NCBI RefSeq assembly: GCF_009765975.1
Contig: NZ_LMUJ01000032.1
Location: 182,424-246,423 of the forward strand
DNA from: Acidisphaera sp. S103
GTDB taxonomy: Bacteria > Pseudomonadota > Alphaproteobacteria > Acetobacterales > Acetobacteraceae
Direction: 5' to 3'
Length of the DNA stretch: 64,000 bases
The notes under the pieces were generated by a model. It ran no database searches, had not been told where the DNA came from, and worked only from the letters and a program-made list of their open reading frames with translations. Position 1 is the stretch's first letter, and every line of letters begins with the position of its first letter. The translations under genes and the position numbers were made by a program. Of this stretch, positions 36,350-44,714 are shown one piece after another.

Positions 36350-36927
36350 GACCGGCCCTCCGGTAGAAACGCGCCCACGACGCCCGCGAGCAGCAGAATG
36401 TAGATCGCCGAAACACCCAGGCCGACGTAGGCTCCGAACGCTACCGCCCCGATGATGACAACACGCAGCCGGGCGCCGGCCTTGTAATGGGGCCGCGCAA
36501 TCGTCCAACTGGTCTTGGCGGTGATCGCCACGGCCGCCGCGACCGCGCCATGGATGGCGGCTTGTGCGATGCGGTTCTGCTGCCACTCGCTGAACAGGCT
36601 GGTCAGCACGACCACCATCAACGTGCAGGGGATCGAGGCGGCGAGCAGCGCGCAGATCGCGCCGGGTAAGCGACGCAGCAGCCAGCCGAGGGCCGTGCAG
36701 TTGGCAAGCAGATTGGTTCCCGGCGTCAGACGTCCGAGCGCAAAACAGAGGGCGAAGCTATCGTCTGACAGCCAGTGGCGTTTCGTGACCAGCTCCCGGT
36801 GCATCACCGCCGAGGTCGCGCTGCCGCCCCCCAAGGTGAAGTTACCGTAGCGAGCAAAAAAATCGATGATCCGCCCGAGGCTGGGAGTTCGCCTGACCTC
36901 GCTATCTACCCGCGCTTGATCAATCAT
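36346..36927 (-). CDS. chromate transporter, first half (CHR domain, 193 aa)
   Basis: This 193-residue CHR-domain protein carries the usual N-terminal FFARYGNFTLGGGSATSAVM, then ELVTKRHWLSDDSFALCFAL and GRLTPGTNLLANCTALGW, the counterpart of the PGP motif. It pairs with the following gene to form the transporter. The gene starts 77 bases after the stop of a ModE-like regulator on the same strand. Here the core reads TPGTN rather than TPGP. Confidence 0.85.
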   Translation of the reverse strand: MIDQARVDSEVRRTPSLGRIIDFFARYGNFTLGGGSATSAVMHRELVTKRHWLSDDSFALCFALGRLTPGTNLLANCTALGWLLRRLPGAICALLAASIPCTLMVVVLTSLFSEWQQNRIAQAAIHGAVAAAVAITAKTSWTIARPHYKAGARLRVVIIGAVAFGAYVGLGVSAIYILLLAGVVGAFLPEGRS

Positions 36928-37004
36928 CTCGCACCGCTATGTCTTTATGCCATAGCGATACTCAAAAAACGTTCAGGCCGCTAGCCCTGTGGTCTCCTGT
37001 GGCC

Positions 37005-37361
37005 TCATACTTTTTGGATTGGTCCTGTCTTCGCCCGTTGCTCAAGACCGGCGAGATCGGACACAGCGAGGTCCCGCATGGCGGTTTCCAAACGTCGATA
37101 CCGCCCAAGAATATCTTGCCCGAGCGGCGTCAACACTGCGCCGCCGCCGCGCACGCCGCCGAGGGTCCGCTCGACTGTCGGGGTGATGAATGTCTGGTTA
37201 AGGCTATCGATCAGCAGCCATGCACGCTTGTAGTCCATCCCCATTGCGCGTGCCGCCGCAGCAATCGAGCCGGTTGCGTGGATGCTTTCGAGCAAGGCCG
37301 CCTTACCCGGGCCAATGCGTGCACCTGAATCCAGCACCAGGGTGATTTGCAGATGGGCCAT
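37005..37361 (-). CDS. ModE N-terminal-like winged-helix regulator, 118 aa
   Basis: The protein is only the LysR-like DNA-binding half of ModE: LLESIHATGSIAAAARAMGM is the recognition helix region and GGGAVLTPLGQDILGRYRRL the wing. The C-terminal molybdate-binding (Mop) domains of ModE are absent. Short ModE-like proteins are common near oxyanion genes. It lies directly upstream of the chromate transporter halves on the same strand, so it may control them. Effector unknown. Confidence 0.83.
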   Translation of the reverse strand: MAHLQITLVLDSGARIGPGKAALLESIHATGSIAAAARAMGMDYKRAWLLIDSLNQTFITPTVERTLGGVRGGGAVLTPLGQDILGRYRRLETAMRDLAVSDLAGLEQRAKTGPIQKV

Positions 37362-37426
37362 ATCAGAACGTTACGGCATCGATCCAGACGGGAAGCCCGC
37401 GCGCCGGTTCCGAACAATCTTCATCC

Positions 37427-37768
37427 TCAGAACAGCTTCCCCCCATCCGGCACCCGCAGGTCCGGGCGCACCAGCACGACGGCCCCATCCTCGTCCGGCA
37501 TGCCCAGCGTCAGGACCTCGCTGATGTAGGGGCCGATCTGGCGCGGGGGGAAATTCACCACCGCGCAGACCTGGCGGCCGAGCAACTGGTCGGGGCGGTA
37601 GTGGACGGTCAGTTGGGCGCTGGACTTTTTCAGCCCGATCTCCGGGCCGAAATCGATGATCAGCTTGATTGCCGGTTTACGGGCCTCGGGGAAAGGTTTG
37701 GCCTCGACGATGGTGCCGACGCGGATGTCGACGGCCTCGAAAGCGTCGTAAGTGATCTGTTCCGCCAT
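37427..37768 (-). CDS. csaA: CsaA, tRNA-binding-domain chaperone
   Basis: This 113-residue protein is a stand-alone EMAP/tRNA-binding OB-fold: FEAVDIRVGTIVEAKPFPEA, LIIDFGPEIGLKKSSAQLT, and VVNFPPRQIGPYISEVLTLG. CsaA is a dimeric export-related chaperone or tRNA-binding protein. Length is typical. It is upstream of the ModE-like gene on the same strand and divergent from ggt. Confidence 0.92.
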   Translation of the reverse strand: MAEQITYDAFEAVDIRVGTIVEAKPFPEARKPAIKLIIDFGPEIGLKKSSAQLTVHYRPDQLLGRQVCAVVNFPPRQIGPYISEVLTLGMPDEDGAVVLVRPDLRVPDGGKLF

Positions 37769-37840
37769 TTGTCTGCTCCCTCCGCGTTGCCTTGTCCGTC
37801 ACCTGGACTATTGTGACGGTTTCTCGACCGAAGGATCACC

Positions 37841-39439
37841 ATGCGCGATTACCAGCTTCCCGGCCGCAGCCCGGTCTATGCCACTCACGGGATGGCGGCA
37901 ACGTCAATGCCGGCCGCGACGCTGACAGCGCTGGATGTGTTGCGCGCCGGCGGCAACGCGCTGGACGCCGCGGTGGCCGCGGTGGCGGTGCAATGCGTGA
38001 TCGAGCCGCAGTCCACCGGCATCGGCGGTGACTGCTTCTGCCTCTACGCTCCGGCGGGGACCGGGAAGGTGTTCGCGCTGAACGGGTCGGGCCGAGCGCC
38101 CGCGGCGGCGAACATCGATTGGTATGAAAGCCGGCAGATGCGGGCGCTGGAGGCGACCTCGGCGCATTCGGTGACCGTGCCGGGGGCGGTCAACGCGTGG
38201 GAAACGCTGCTGAAGGCGCACGGCCGTAAGGGGTTGGATGAGCTGCTGCAACCGGCGATCCGGTTTGCTCAGGATGGCTGGCCGGTGTCTCCGAAAGTGT
38301 CCTGGGACTGGGCGCGCGGGGTGGAGAAGCTGCGCAAGGGCGGGTCGACGCCGTTTCTGCCGAATGGTGCCGCGCCGAAGGTGGGCGACATTTTCGCCAA
38401 TCCGGCGCTGGCGGAGACGCTGCGATCGATCGCTCGGCATGGGGCGAAGGCGTTCTATGAGGGGCCGGTGGCGGCGGACATGGTGGCTACGCTGCGGGAG
38501 CATGGCGGGCTGCATACCGAGGAAGATTTTGCGCTTGGCCTCCACAATGCGGAGTTTGTCGATCCGATCACGCTGAACTGGAAGGGTTACGACGTGTACC
38601 AGTGCCCGCCGAATGGGCAGGGACTGCTGGTGCTGATGATCCTGGGGATGCTCGGCGGGTTGCCGACGGCGCCGGACGGACCGGCCGGGATTGTGCGTGC
38701 GCATCGGCATATCGAGGCGGCTCGGCTGGCGTATCGGGACCGGGATGCGTTCCTGGCCGACCCCGGCCAGGTCGATGTTCCGGTGAAGAAACTGCTGAGT
38801 CCGGCGTATCTGGCGGCTCAGCGGGCGCTGATCAGCGATACGGCGGCAATGCCTGTGCTGCCGGCGGCTGGTGAGTCGATGCTGCCGCCGCATAAGGACA
38901 CGGTTTATTTGTGTGTCGTTGATAAGGACGGCAATGCGTGCAGCTTCATCAACTCGTTGTTTGAGAATTTCGGCAGCGGCATCCTGGCACACAAGTCGGG
39001 CGTGATGCTGCAGAACCGCGGGTTCGGGTTCCGGCTGGAACGGGGGCATCCGAACTGTATCGCGCCCAGGAAGCGGCCGATGCACACGATCATTCCGGGG
39101 ATGCTGATGAAGGACGGACGCGCGGTGATGCCGTTCGGGGTGATGGGCGGGCACTACCAGCCGGTCGGGCAGTCCTGGTTCCTGACCAATTTCCTGGAGT
39201 ACGGGCTGGATATCCAGCAGTCGATGGATCTGTTCCGGATGTTCCCCACGGGCGGGAAGTTGCAGGTGGAACGGGGCGTCCCTGCTGAACTGGTACGTGA
39301 GTTGGCGGCGATGGGGCATATGCCGGAGTCGACGGAACGGCCGCATGGCGGCGGACAGGCGATCTGGATCGACCATCAGCGCGGTTGCCTGGTTGGCGGG
39401 TCGGAGCCTCGCAAGGACGGTCTGGCGCTGGGGTATTGA
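37841..39439 (+). CDS. ggt: gamma-glutamyltransferase family protein
   Basis: This 532-residue Ntn-hydrolase would self-cleave before Thr354 in PPHKDTVYLCVVDKDGN, making large and small subunits, and then transfer or hydrolyse gamma-glutamyl groups. The large-subunit loop STGIGGDCFCLY and the oxyanion-region GSGILAHKSGVMLQNRGFGF are present. No signal peptide is visible, unlike secreted GGTs, so it may be cytoplasmic and act in gamma-glutamyl or acylated-amine catabolism. AAGGATC precedes the ATG. An amidase gene follows four bases after the stop. Confidence 0.88.
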   Translation: MRDYQLPGRSPVYATHGMAATSMPAATLTALDVLRAGGNALDAAVAAVAVQCVIEPQSTGIGGDCFCLYAPAGTGKVFALNGSGRAPAAANIDWYESRQMRALEATSAHSVTVPGAVNAWETLLKAHGRKGLDELLQPAIRFAQDGWPVSPKVSWDWARGVEKLRKGGSTPFLPNGAAPKVGDIFANPALAETLRSIARHGAKAFYEGPVAADMVATLREHGGLHTEEDFALGLHNAEFVDPITLNWKGYDVYQCPPNGQGLLVLMILGMLGGLPTAPDGPAGIVRAHRHIEAARLAYRDRDAFLADPGQVDVPVKKLLSPAYLAAQRALISDTAAMPVLPAAGESMLPPHKDTVYLCVVDKDGNACSFINSLFENFGSGILAHKSGVMLQNRGFGFRLERGHPNCIAPRKRPMHTIIPGMLMKDGRAVMPFGVMGGHYQPVGQSWFLTNFLEYGLDIQQSMDLFRMFPTGGKLQVERGVPAELVRELAAMGHMPESTERPHGGGQAIWIDHQRGCLVGGSEPRKDGLALGY

Positions 39440-39442
39440 GCG

Positions 39443-40933
39443 ATGGAACCGTGTGAGCTGACAGCGGTCGAGGCTCGGCGGTTGATCGGGACGAAGAAGC
39501 TGTCTTCGTCCGAGTTGCTGGCGAGCTGTATTGACCGGATTGAGGCGGTCGATCATGCGGTCAACGCGATGGTTGCCCGGGATTTCGACCGGGCTCGGGT
39601 TGCGGCGAAGGCCGCCGATGCGGCGGTGGTTCGTGGCGACCGACTGCCGGCGCTGCATGGGCTGCCGATCGGGATCAAGGATTTGGAGCCGACCGCCGGG
39701 CTGCGCACGACTTTCGGCAGCCCTTTGTTCCGCGACAATGTTCCCGCGAAGGACGCTCGGCTGGTCTCGGCGATCCGGGCGGCGGGGGCGATCGTGGTGG
39801 GAAAGACCAACACGCCGGAGTTCGGCGCGGGGGCCAATACGCGGAATGCCGTCTATGGGGCGACCGGTAATCCGTTCGATCCGGAAAAATCGTGTGCCGG
39901 ATCATCCGGTGGATCGGCGGTGGCGCTGGCGACCGGGATGGTGCCGATCTGCCAGGGGTCTGATACCGGCGGGTCGTTGCGTAATCCGGCTTCGTTCTGC
40001 GGGATTGTCGGGTTCCGGCCGACTCCGGGGCTGGTGCCGACCGAACGGCGGCCGCATGGGTGGAGCGGGCTGCCGGTGGTGGGTCCGATGGGGCGGACCG
40101 TGGCGGATACGGCGTTGCTGCTCAGCGGCATGATCGGGAACGATGCGGGCGATCCGCTGGCGACCACGATTCATGGGAAGACGGTGCGGAAAGCGAAGGA
40201 TTTCTATCCGCTGGCGCCGATCGATCTTGGCGGGTTGCGGGTCGCGTTGACCCCGGATTTTGGGTTCGCGCCGACGGAGCAGCACATTGCCTCGGTGTTT
40301 GGTGAGAAGACCGGGCTGTTCCGGCATGTGTTCGCGCGAGCGGATGATGCGACGCCTGATTGCGCTGGCACGGATGAGGCGTTCGAAGTGCTGCGCGCGC
40401 TGACGTTCCTCGCCGCGCATTTGGACAAGGTGCGGAATACGCCGGATCGGGTCGGGCCGAACGTGCGGGCGAATGTCGAGGAGGGATTGCGTTATAACGC
40501 CGAGGACATCAGCCGCGCATTCGCGATCCAGACCGCGCTGTATCATCGGTGGCAGTCGTTTTTCGGCCAGTACGATGTGATCCTGACGCCGTCAATCACC
40601 ATCAGTCCTCGGTCGTGGCGGGAACTGTATCCGGCGGAGATCGACGGTAAGCGGACCCGGACGTATTTCCATTGGCTGGCGATGGCGTATGCGGTCACGG
40701 TCGTGGGTCATCCGGCGGTGTCGCTGCCGGTGGGGGTGGACCGGAATGGTATGCCGTTTGGGTTGCAGATCGTGGGGCCTCGGGGTGGGGATGCGCTGGT
40801 GTTGCGGGTGGCGGCGGAACTGGAGGCGCTGCTGGCCGGGGACCCGCGGACCGCTCGGCCGGTGCCGGATGTGGCGGCGCTGAAGGTTGCGCCGCCGATC
40901 AGTGGGGTTGAGGGGTTCCTGGGGTTCGATTAG
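39443..40933 (+). CDS. amidase signature family hydrolase
   Basis: This 496-residue enzyme has the Ser-cisSer-Lys triad of the family: Lys79 in GLPIGIKD, Ser154 in CAGSSGGSAVAL and nucleophile Ser178 in QGSDTGGSLRNPA. It hydrolyses an amide or transfers glutamine nitrogen, but it lacks GatB-linked context, so it is a general amidase rather than GatA. It starts three bases after the ggt stop, implying a two-gene operon for degradation of an amide or gamma-glutamyl compound. Two hairpin repeats follow its stop. Confidence 0.9.
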   Translation: MEPCELTAVEARRLIGTKKLSSSELLASCIDRIEAVDHAVNAMVARDFDRARVAAKAADAAVVRGDRLPALHGLPIGIKDLEPTAGLRTTFGSPLFRDNVPAKDARLVSAIRAAGAIVVGKTNTPEFGAGANTRNAVYGATGNPFDPEKSCAGSSGGSAVALATGMVPICQGSDTGGSLRNPASFCGIVGFRPTPGLVPTERRPHGWSGLPVVGPMGRTVADTALLLSGMIGNDAGDPLATTIHGKTVRKAKDFYPLAPIDLGGLRVALTPDFGFAPTEQHIASVFGEKTGLFRHVFARADDATPDCAGTDEAFEVLRALTFLAAHLDKVRNTPDRVGPNVRANVEEGLRYNAEDISRAFAIQTALYHRWQSFFGQYDVILTPSITISPRSWRELYPAEIDGKRTRTYFHWLAMAYAVTVVGHPAVSLPVGVDRNGMPFGLQIVGPRGGDALVLRVAAELEALLAGDPRTARPVPDVAALKVAPPISGVEGFLGFD

Positions 40934-40946
40934 GGGTTGTAGGAAG

Positions 40947-40978
40947 GCGTGGATGGCAGGCCTTCGCCTGCCATGACG
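40947..40978 (+). repeat. dispersed palindromic repeat, copy 2
   Basis: GCGTGGAT and CATGACG flank the hairpin GGCAGG-CCTTCG-CCTGCC. It lies 13 bases after the amidase stop, where it can act as a terminator between convergent genes. Confidence 0.75.
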
Positions 40979-40989
40979 ATTCTGCAATG

Positions 40990-41022
40990 GCGTTGATGGC
41001 AGGGCTTCGCCTGCCATGACGG
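40990..41022 (+). repeat. dispersed palindromic repeat, copy 3
   Basis: A near-tandem partner of copy 2, with GCGTTGAT and CATGACGG flanking arms GGCAGG and CCTGCC. The 3' end is ten bases from the stop of the convergent nitroreductase. Confidence 0.75.
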
Positions 41023-41032
41023 GGACCGACCG

Positions 41033-41872
41033 CTACTTCAGTTCAAAGCCCATGGCGTGCAGCGTTGCGACTTGTTTGTCGCGGCCGGCCATGGCGGCGA
41101 TCTTGCCCATGCGGCCGATGACGCGCTTGGTCCAGGTGTCGACCGCCATGTCGTTGCGGGTGGAAAATCCGCTCAGCAGGGCGTCGTAGGCGGCGCGGTG
41201 GGCTTGCTCGCCGGTCGTGTCGTAGGTGTTGTGGTGGACGATCACGTCCTGGGGAAGGCGGGGTTTGACCTCGGTGGCGCCGGCGGTCGAGGCGTAGCCG
41301 ACGCACATGCCGAATACACCCATCGCTCCGCTGGGCAGGCCGACGATGCGGGCGACTTCCTGCGGGTTGTTGCGCAGGGCGCCGATGTAGACGCAGGACA
41401 GGCCGAGCGACTCGGCGGCCACGGTGGCGTTCTGGGCGGCGAGGGCGGCATCGATGGCGGCGACCAGGAAGGTTTCCTGGTAGGGCATCGTTTCGAGTGT
41501 GACGTTTTCCTGGGCGCCCAGCCGCTGATTGCGGGAGATGTCGGCGACCCAGACCAGGAACAGCGGGCATTCCTTGATGTGCTTCTGGTTTGCCGCGACG
41601 ACCGACAGCGCGGCCTTTTTGTCCGGATCGGTGACGGCGATCACCGACCAGGTCTGCAGGTTGGAACTGGTGGCGGCCGATTGCGCCGCAGCGATCAGCG
41701 TTTCCAGCGTGCCCACGGGCAGCGCGTCCGGACGGTAGCCTCGGACGGAGCGGTGCGACAGCAGCAGGCTGAGGTGGTCGTTCCACGGGCCGGCGGCGGG
41801 GGCCGCGTCGGCGCCGTAGCGCAAGGCCAGCGAGTCCGCGGCCGTGAGGACGGTGGGTTGGGAGACATCCAT
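41033..41872 (-). CDS. NfsA-like nitroreductase family oxidoreductase
   Basis: This 279-residue flavoprotein has SHRSVRGYRPDALP and AATSSNLQTWSVIAVTD at the FMN site and the NfsA-type long C-terminal region (GYASTAGATEVKPRLPQDVIV). Such enzymes reduce nitroaromatics, quinones or related electron acceptors with NADPH. It is presumably a cytoplasmic dimer. The ATG has no strong ribosome binding site. Substrate unknown. Confidence 0.85.
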   Translation of the reverse strand: MDVSQPTVLTAADSLALRYGADAAPAAGPWNDHLSLLLSHRSVRGYRPDALPVGTLETLIAAAQSAATSSNLQTWSVIAVTDPDKKAALSVVAANQKHIKECPLFLVWVADISRNQRLGAQENVTLETMPYQETFLVAAIDAALAAQNATVAAESLGLSCVYIGALRNNPQEVARIVGLPSGAMGVFGMCVGYASTAGATEVKPRLPQDVIVHHNTYDTTGEQAHRAAYDALLSGFSTRNDMAVDTWTKRVIGRMGKIAAMAGRDKQVATLHAMGFELK

Positions 41873-41914
41873 GATGAAAGACCTGTTCTACGGTGCCAGG
41901 ACGCGGTCGGCCTC

Positions 41915-41968
41915 GGTCAGGCCGGGGTCGCGCGTCCATTCGGGATGGCGGTAAAGCTGCCCGAGACA
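41915..41968 (+). repeat. 54-base direct repeat, copy A
   Basis: About 44 of 54 bases match the copy at 43953-44006 in the same orientation, including GGGATGGCGG and CTGCCCGAGACA. The pair brackets the MFS gene. No coding use is apparent; copy A lies just upstream of the nitroreductase start. Confidence 0.6.
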
Positions 41969-42064
41969 TTGCTGTATGGCAAGATGGACGCTGTAAAATA
42001 GTGGGTTAGGTGCGCTCGCTTGCGGCCCGCCATCGCCGATTTGCGGTGCGGGCCTCAAGGCAAG

Positions 42065-42097
42065 GCGTGGATGGCGTGCCTGCGCACGCCATGACGG
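42065..42097 (+). repeat. dispersed palindromic repeat, copy 4
   Basis: GCGTGGAT and CATGACGG flank arms GGCGTGC and GCACGCC. It lies 53 bases downstream of the MFS stop (minus strand). Confidence 0.75.
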
Positions 42098-42149
42098 GAG
42101 GGGCTGGTGGCGGTTGCCTCCGCCTCCAGCCGGTGCGTGGGTTGAGACG

Positions 42150-43607
42150 CTAATGCGCGATTGCTTCCACCTCCAACCGGTTGGTGCGTGGGCCCAGGGT
42201 GGCGACCGACAGGATCACGATCCCCATGCACACCGCGACGAAGGTGAACACACCCGTGGCGCCGAAATCGCGCAGGAAGAACGCGATGAAGAACGGCGTC
42301 AGGATGCCGCTCAGCCGGCTCCAGGAATACACGAAGCCGACGCCGCGGGCTCGGATTCGTGTCGGGTACAGTTCCGCCTGGTAGTTGTGCAACCCGTAGG
42401 ACAGCCATTGCGCCGCCATTGCCAGACAGGCGCCCAGGGCGATCAAAGCCAAGGTGCTGTCGACGCTGGCGAACCAGATACCGAGCACGGCGATGGCGAA
42501 GCAGGCCAGGCAGCAGTGCCATTTTCGCTCGATCTTGTCGGCAAACGACATCAGCACCAACGGAAAGGCGACCGCGGCGACGTTGATGATCGTGCTGTAC
42601 TCCAGGCTTTGGGTGACGTGGATGCCCTTGGCGATCAGCAGCGTCGGCGTCCAGGCGACGAAGCCGTAAAAGCCGACGGTCTGGAAGAAGTTGAACAGCA
42701 TCAGCATGACCGTGCGCTTGCGGTATTCCGGGCTGAAAATCTCCCACAGGCTGCCTTTGCGCGGATCCTGGTAGTGCGGCACTTCCGGCTCCGGCAGCGG
42801 TTTGCCGTAATCGCGGGCGACGCGCGCCTCGATATCCGCCATGACCCGTTCGGCCTCTTCCATGCGGCCCTGCTGCGCCAGCCAGCGCGGGCTTTCGGGC
42901 AGGCCGAGCCTGATCCACCAGATCACGACGGCGGCGATCGAGCCGATCCAGGTGACCCAACGCCAGCCGTCATAGCTCCAGATGCTTGTGGGGATCAGTT
43001 GCCAGGACAGGAAATAGGACACCAGGAAGGCGATGGCGCTCATGGCCTGCAGGAAGCCGAACGCGGCGCCGCGGGTCTTTTTGGGCACCAGTTCGGACAG
43101 GTACGCGTCCACCGTGACCAGTTCGAGGCCGACGCCCAACGCGCTGATGAAGCGCCACAGGTTCACACCGTCGGCAGTGGTCTGCATGCCCATGATGAAG
43201 TTGGCGATGCCGAACCACAGAAGCGAGTAAGCGAAGATCGCTCGACGGCCGAAACGATCGGCGATGTAGGAAACGAACAGCGTGGCGATGAAGAACCCGG
43301 CGAACAGCGCGGCGACGAAGCTGGCGAAGCCGCTGAGGCCGAAGAAGCTGACGGTGGTCGGGGTGAAGATCTGTGCTTTGAACAGTCCCGGCCCGAGGGC
43401 GCCGATCAGGCCGATCGCGTAGCCGTCGAAGAACCCGCCGAAGGTGAGCAGGAGCGCCATGATCCACAACGATCGGGTCATCGGCAGCCGGTCGAGCCGG
43501 GCGGTCAGTCTCTCGGCGGCGGTGGTGGTGCGGGTGGAACGTCCGTCCTCGGCGATGCTCATCGTCGGGCCGGTTCCGAGACCGGACATGGGGGGTGGGC
43601 TGGCCAT
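42150..43607 (-). CDS. MFS transporter, sugar/metabolite-proton symporter type
   Basis: This 485-residue inner-membrane protein has 12 predicted helices in two bundles around a central cytoplasmic loop (about 215-265). The MFS signature appears after helix 2 as SYIADRFGRRAIFAYSL. The type is the metabolite:H+ symporter or sugar-porter group, for which organic acids or sugars are usual. A cytoplasmic N-terminal 40 residues precede helix 1. AGGGA stands eight bases before the ATG; an ATG 15 codons later is possible. It stands alone, bracketed by a direct repeat pair. Confidence 0.87.
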   Translation of the reverse strand: MASPPPMSGLGTGPTMSIAEDGRSTRTTTAAERLTARLDRLPMTRSLWIMALLLTFGGFFDGYAIGLIGALGPGLFKAQIFTPTTVSFFGLSGFASFVAALFAGFFIATLFVSYIADRFGRRAIFAYSLLWFGIANFIMGMQTTADGVNLWRFISALGVGLELVTVDAYLSELVPKKTRGAAFGFLQAMSAIAFLVSYFLSWQLIPTSIWSYDGWRWVTWIGSIAAVVIWWIRLGLPESPRWLAQQGRMEEAERVMADIEARVARDYGKPLPEPEVPHYQDPRKGSLWEIFSPEYRKRTVMLMLFNFFQTVGFYGFVAWTPTLLIAKGIHVTQSLEYSTIINVAAVAFPLVLMSFADKIERKWHCCLACFAIAVLGIWFASVDSTLALIALGACLAMAAQWLSYGLHNYQAELYPTRIRARGVGFVYSWSRLSGILTPFFIAFFLRDFGATGVFTFVAVCMGIVILSVATLGPRTNRLEVEAIAH

Positions 43608-44025
43608 TTGGTGTTTCCCTGGACTTGATTCTTTATTGCCGCGGTGTCCGGTGCTGTGGGCACCGGTTCATGCGCGGCAGTGCGTCCGTTGGTGAACGCG
43701 CGCGACAAGACTGCGGGCAATCGTGCCGGTATGTAAAGGGTGGGCGTGGCGTCGGTTGTCGGGCATCCGCCGCCGGTGGTGGCTGGCCGGTGTGCGGATG
43801 CCCGCATTTCGTCATGAACCGGACGCCAGCCCGATCGGTTACTCCACCGCCACAGGCATGAAACCGCGATCAATGGCCTGCTGGACGGGATCGATTGTCA
43901 CGGATGAAAAACCACGACTGGGGGTGTTCGGACGCTGAGGAAGCCCGGCCATGGTCAGGCTTGGCTTACGCACCCATTGGGGATGGCGGCAAGGCTGCCC
44001 GAGACACCTCCGTGGCAGTTGGCCG
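43608..44025. other. 418-base gene-free stretch
   Basis: No supported gene. It holds a perfect ten-base inverted repeat, GGGCATCCGC (43761-43770) with GCGGATGCCC (43794-43803), and the second 54-base direct-repeat copy at 43953-44006. The MFS promoter on the minus strand must lie near its left end, though no clear boxes stand out. Open frames here have no family resemblance. Confidence 0.5.
43953..44006 (+). repeat. 54-base direct repeat, copy B
   Basis: Partner of the copy at 41915-41968, in the same orientation, with ten mismatches. It ends 19 bases downstream of the bamE stop (minus strand). Confidence 0.6.
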
Positions 44026-44541
44026 CTACATCCCGCTCAGGCCGCTGCCTGGTGCGCCGCCGCCGACGCCGGAACTCGCCCCTGCACCCGTCGGGTTGAA
44101 GCGGCCGATATTGCCCAGAAGCTGTTGCAGGAACGATGCCTCGGTTCCTGGCGATGCCGTGGTGCGCGCGATCATCGGGGACGGCAGGGCGGCATCCTTG
44201 TCCAGCTTGCCGATGGATTTCAGCACGCCCTTGTCGTCGAAATTCAGCACCACGACGTTCTGGTTCAGCTCACCCAGCACGCGGCCGATGCGCGGCTGGG
44301 TCACTTCGGAGATATACAGCCAGGTGTTGTCGTCGAACGTGTCACGCGCGGTGGGCGACCCGATGACCGCCGTGACGTCGGCCTTGGTCGAAGTTCCGAG
44401 TACCAGTTCCTTCATCGACTCGGGGTCCACCTTGTTGCCGCGCAACTGCGGTGCCGGCATCAGCCACCCGCAGGAGGACAACAGCAGGCAGGAGATCAGC
44501 ATCAGCCGGCGGAGAGTGATTGGCCGAAGGGGCGTTGACAT
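44026..44541 (-). CDS. bamE: outer-membrane assembly lipoprotein BamE (SmpA/OmlA)
   Basis: This 171-residue lipoprotein has a signal ending in LLLSSC, so Cys24 is lipidated. The SmpA/OmlA fold follows: KELVLGTSTKADVTAVIGSP, FDDNTWLYISEVTQ, and LNFDDKGVLKSIGKLD. It belongs to the BAM complex that inserts outer-membrane proteins. A Gly/Ser/Pro-rich tail of about 25 residues is typical of alphaproteobacterial forms. It is divergent from the cbp3 gene across a repeat-bearing control region. Confidence 0.9.
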   Translation of the reverse strand: MSTPLRPITLRRLMLISCLLLSSCGWLMPAPQLRGNKVDPESMKELVLGTSTKADVTAVIGSPTARDTFDDNTWLYISEVTQPRIGRVLGELNQNVVVLNFDDKGVLKSIGKLDKDAALPSPMIARTTASPGTEASFLQQLLGNIGRFNPTGAGASSGVGGGAPGSGLSGM

Positions 44542-44617
44542 GGGTAACTGGTATATCCCGCGAATTTTGGTGACCGGCTGGTTGGATCGGCGGCCGGTGT
44601 TATCTATAGGTGCGTGT

Positions 44618-44647
44618 CACGGTCGCCAAGGCCGTGTCAATGAGCAT
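44618..44647 (+). repeat. 30-base repeat, copy A (bamE/cbp3 region)
   Basis: CACGGTCGCCAAGGCCGTG, which can fold as CACGG/CCGTG, followed by TCAATGAGCAT. It matches 24 of 30 bases of the copy at 44675-44704. Confidence 0.55.
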
Positions 44648-44674
44648 GCGGCCATCTGGTCGTTGAAATGAGCC

Positions 44675-44704
44675 CGCGGCCGTCTTGGCCGTGGCAATGA
44701 GCAT
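44675..44704 (+). repeat. 30-base repeat, copy B (bamE/cbp3 region)
   Basis: CGCGGCCGTCTTGGCCGTGG followed by CAATGAGCAT, 57 bases after copy A. The copy ends directly at the AGAGGTG ribosome binding site of the cbp3-like gene, so it lies in its leader. Confidence 0.55.
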
Positions 44705-44714
44705 AGAGGTGTGA

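Noticed and set aside
37904..39658. 584-residue open frame on the minus strand
   Set aside because: It is antisense to ggt, full of Arg/His/Gln, and has no ribosome binding site or family resemblance.
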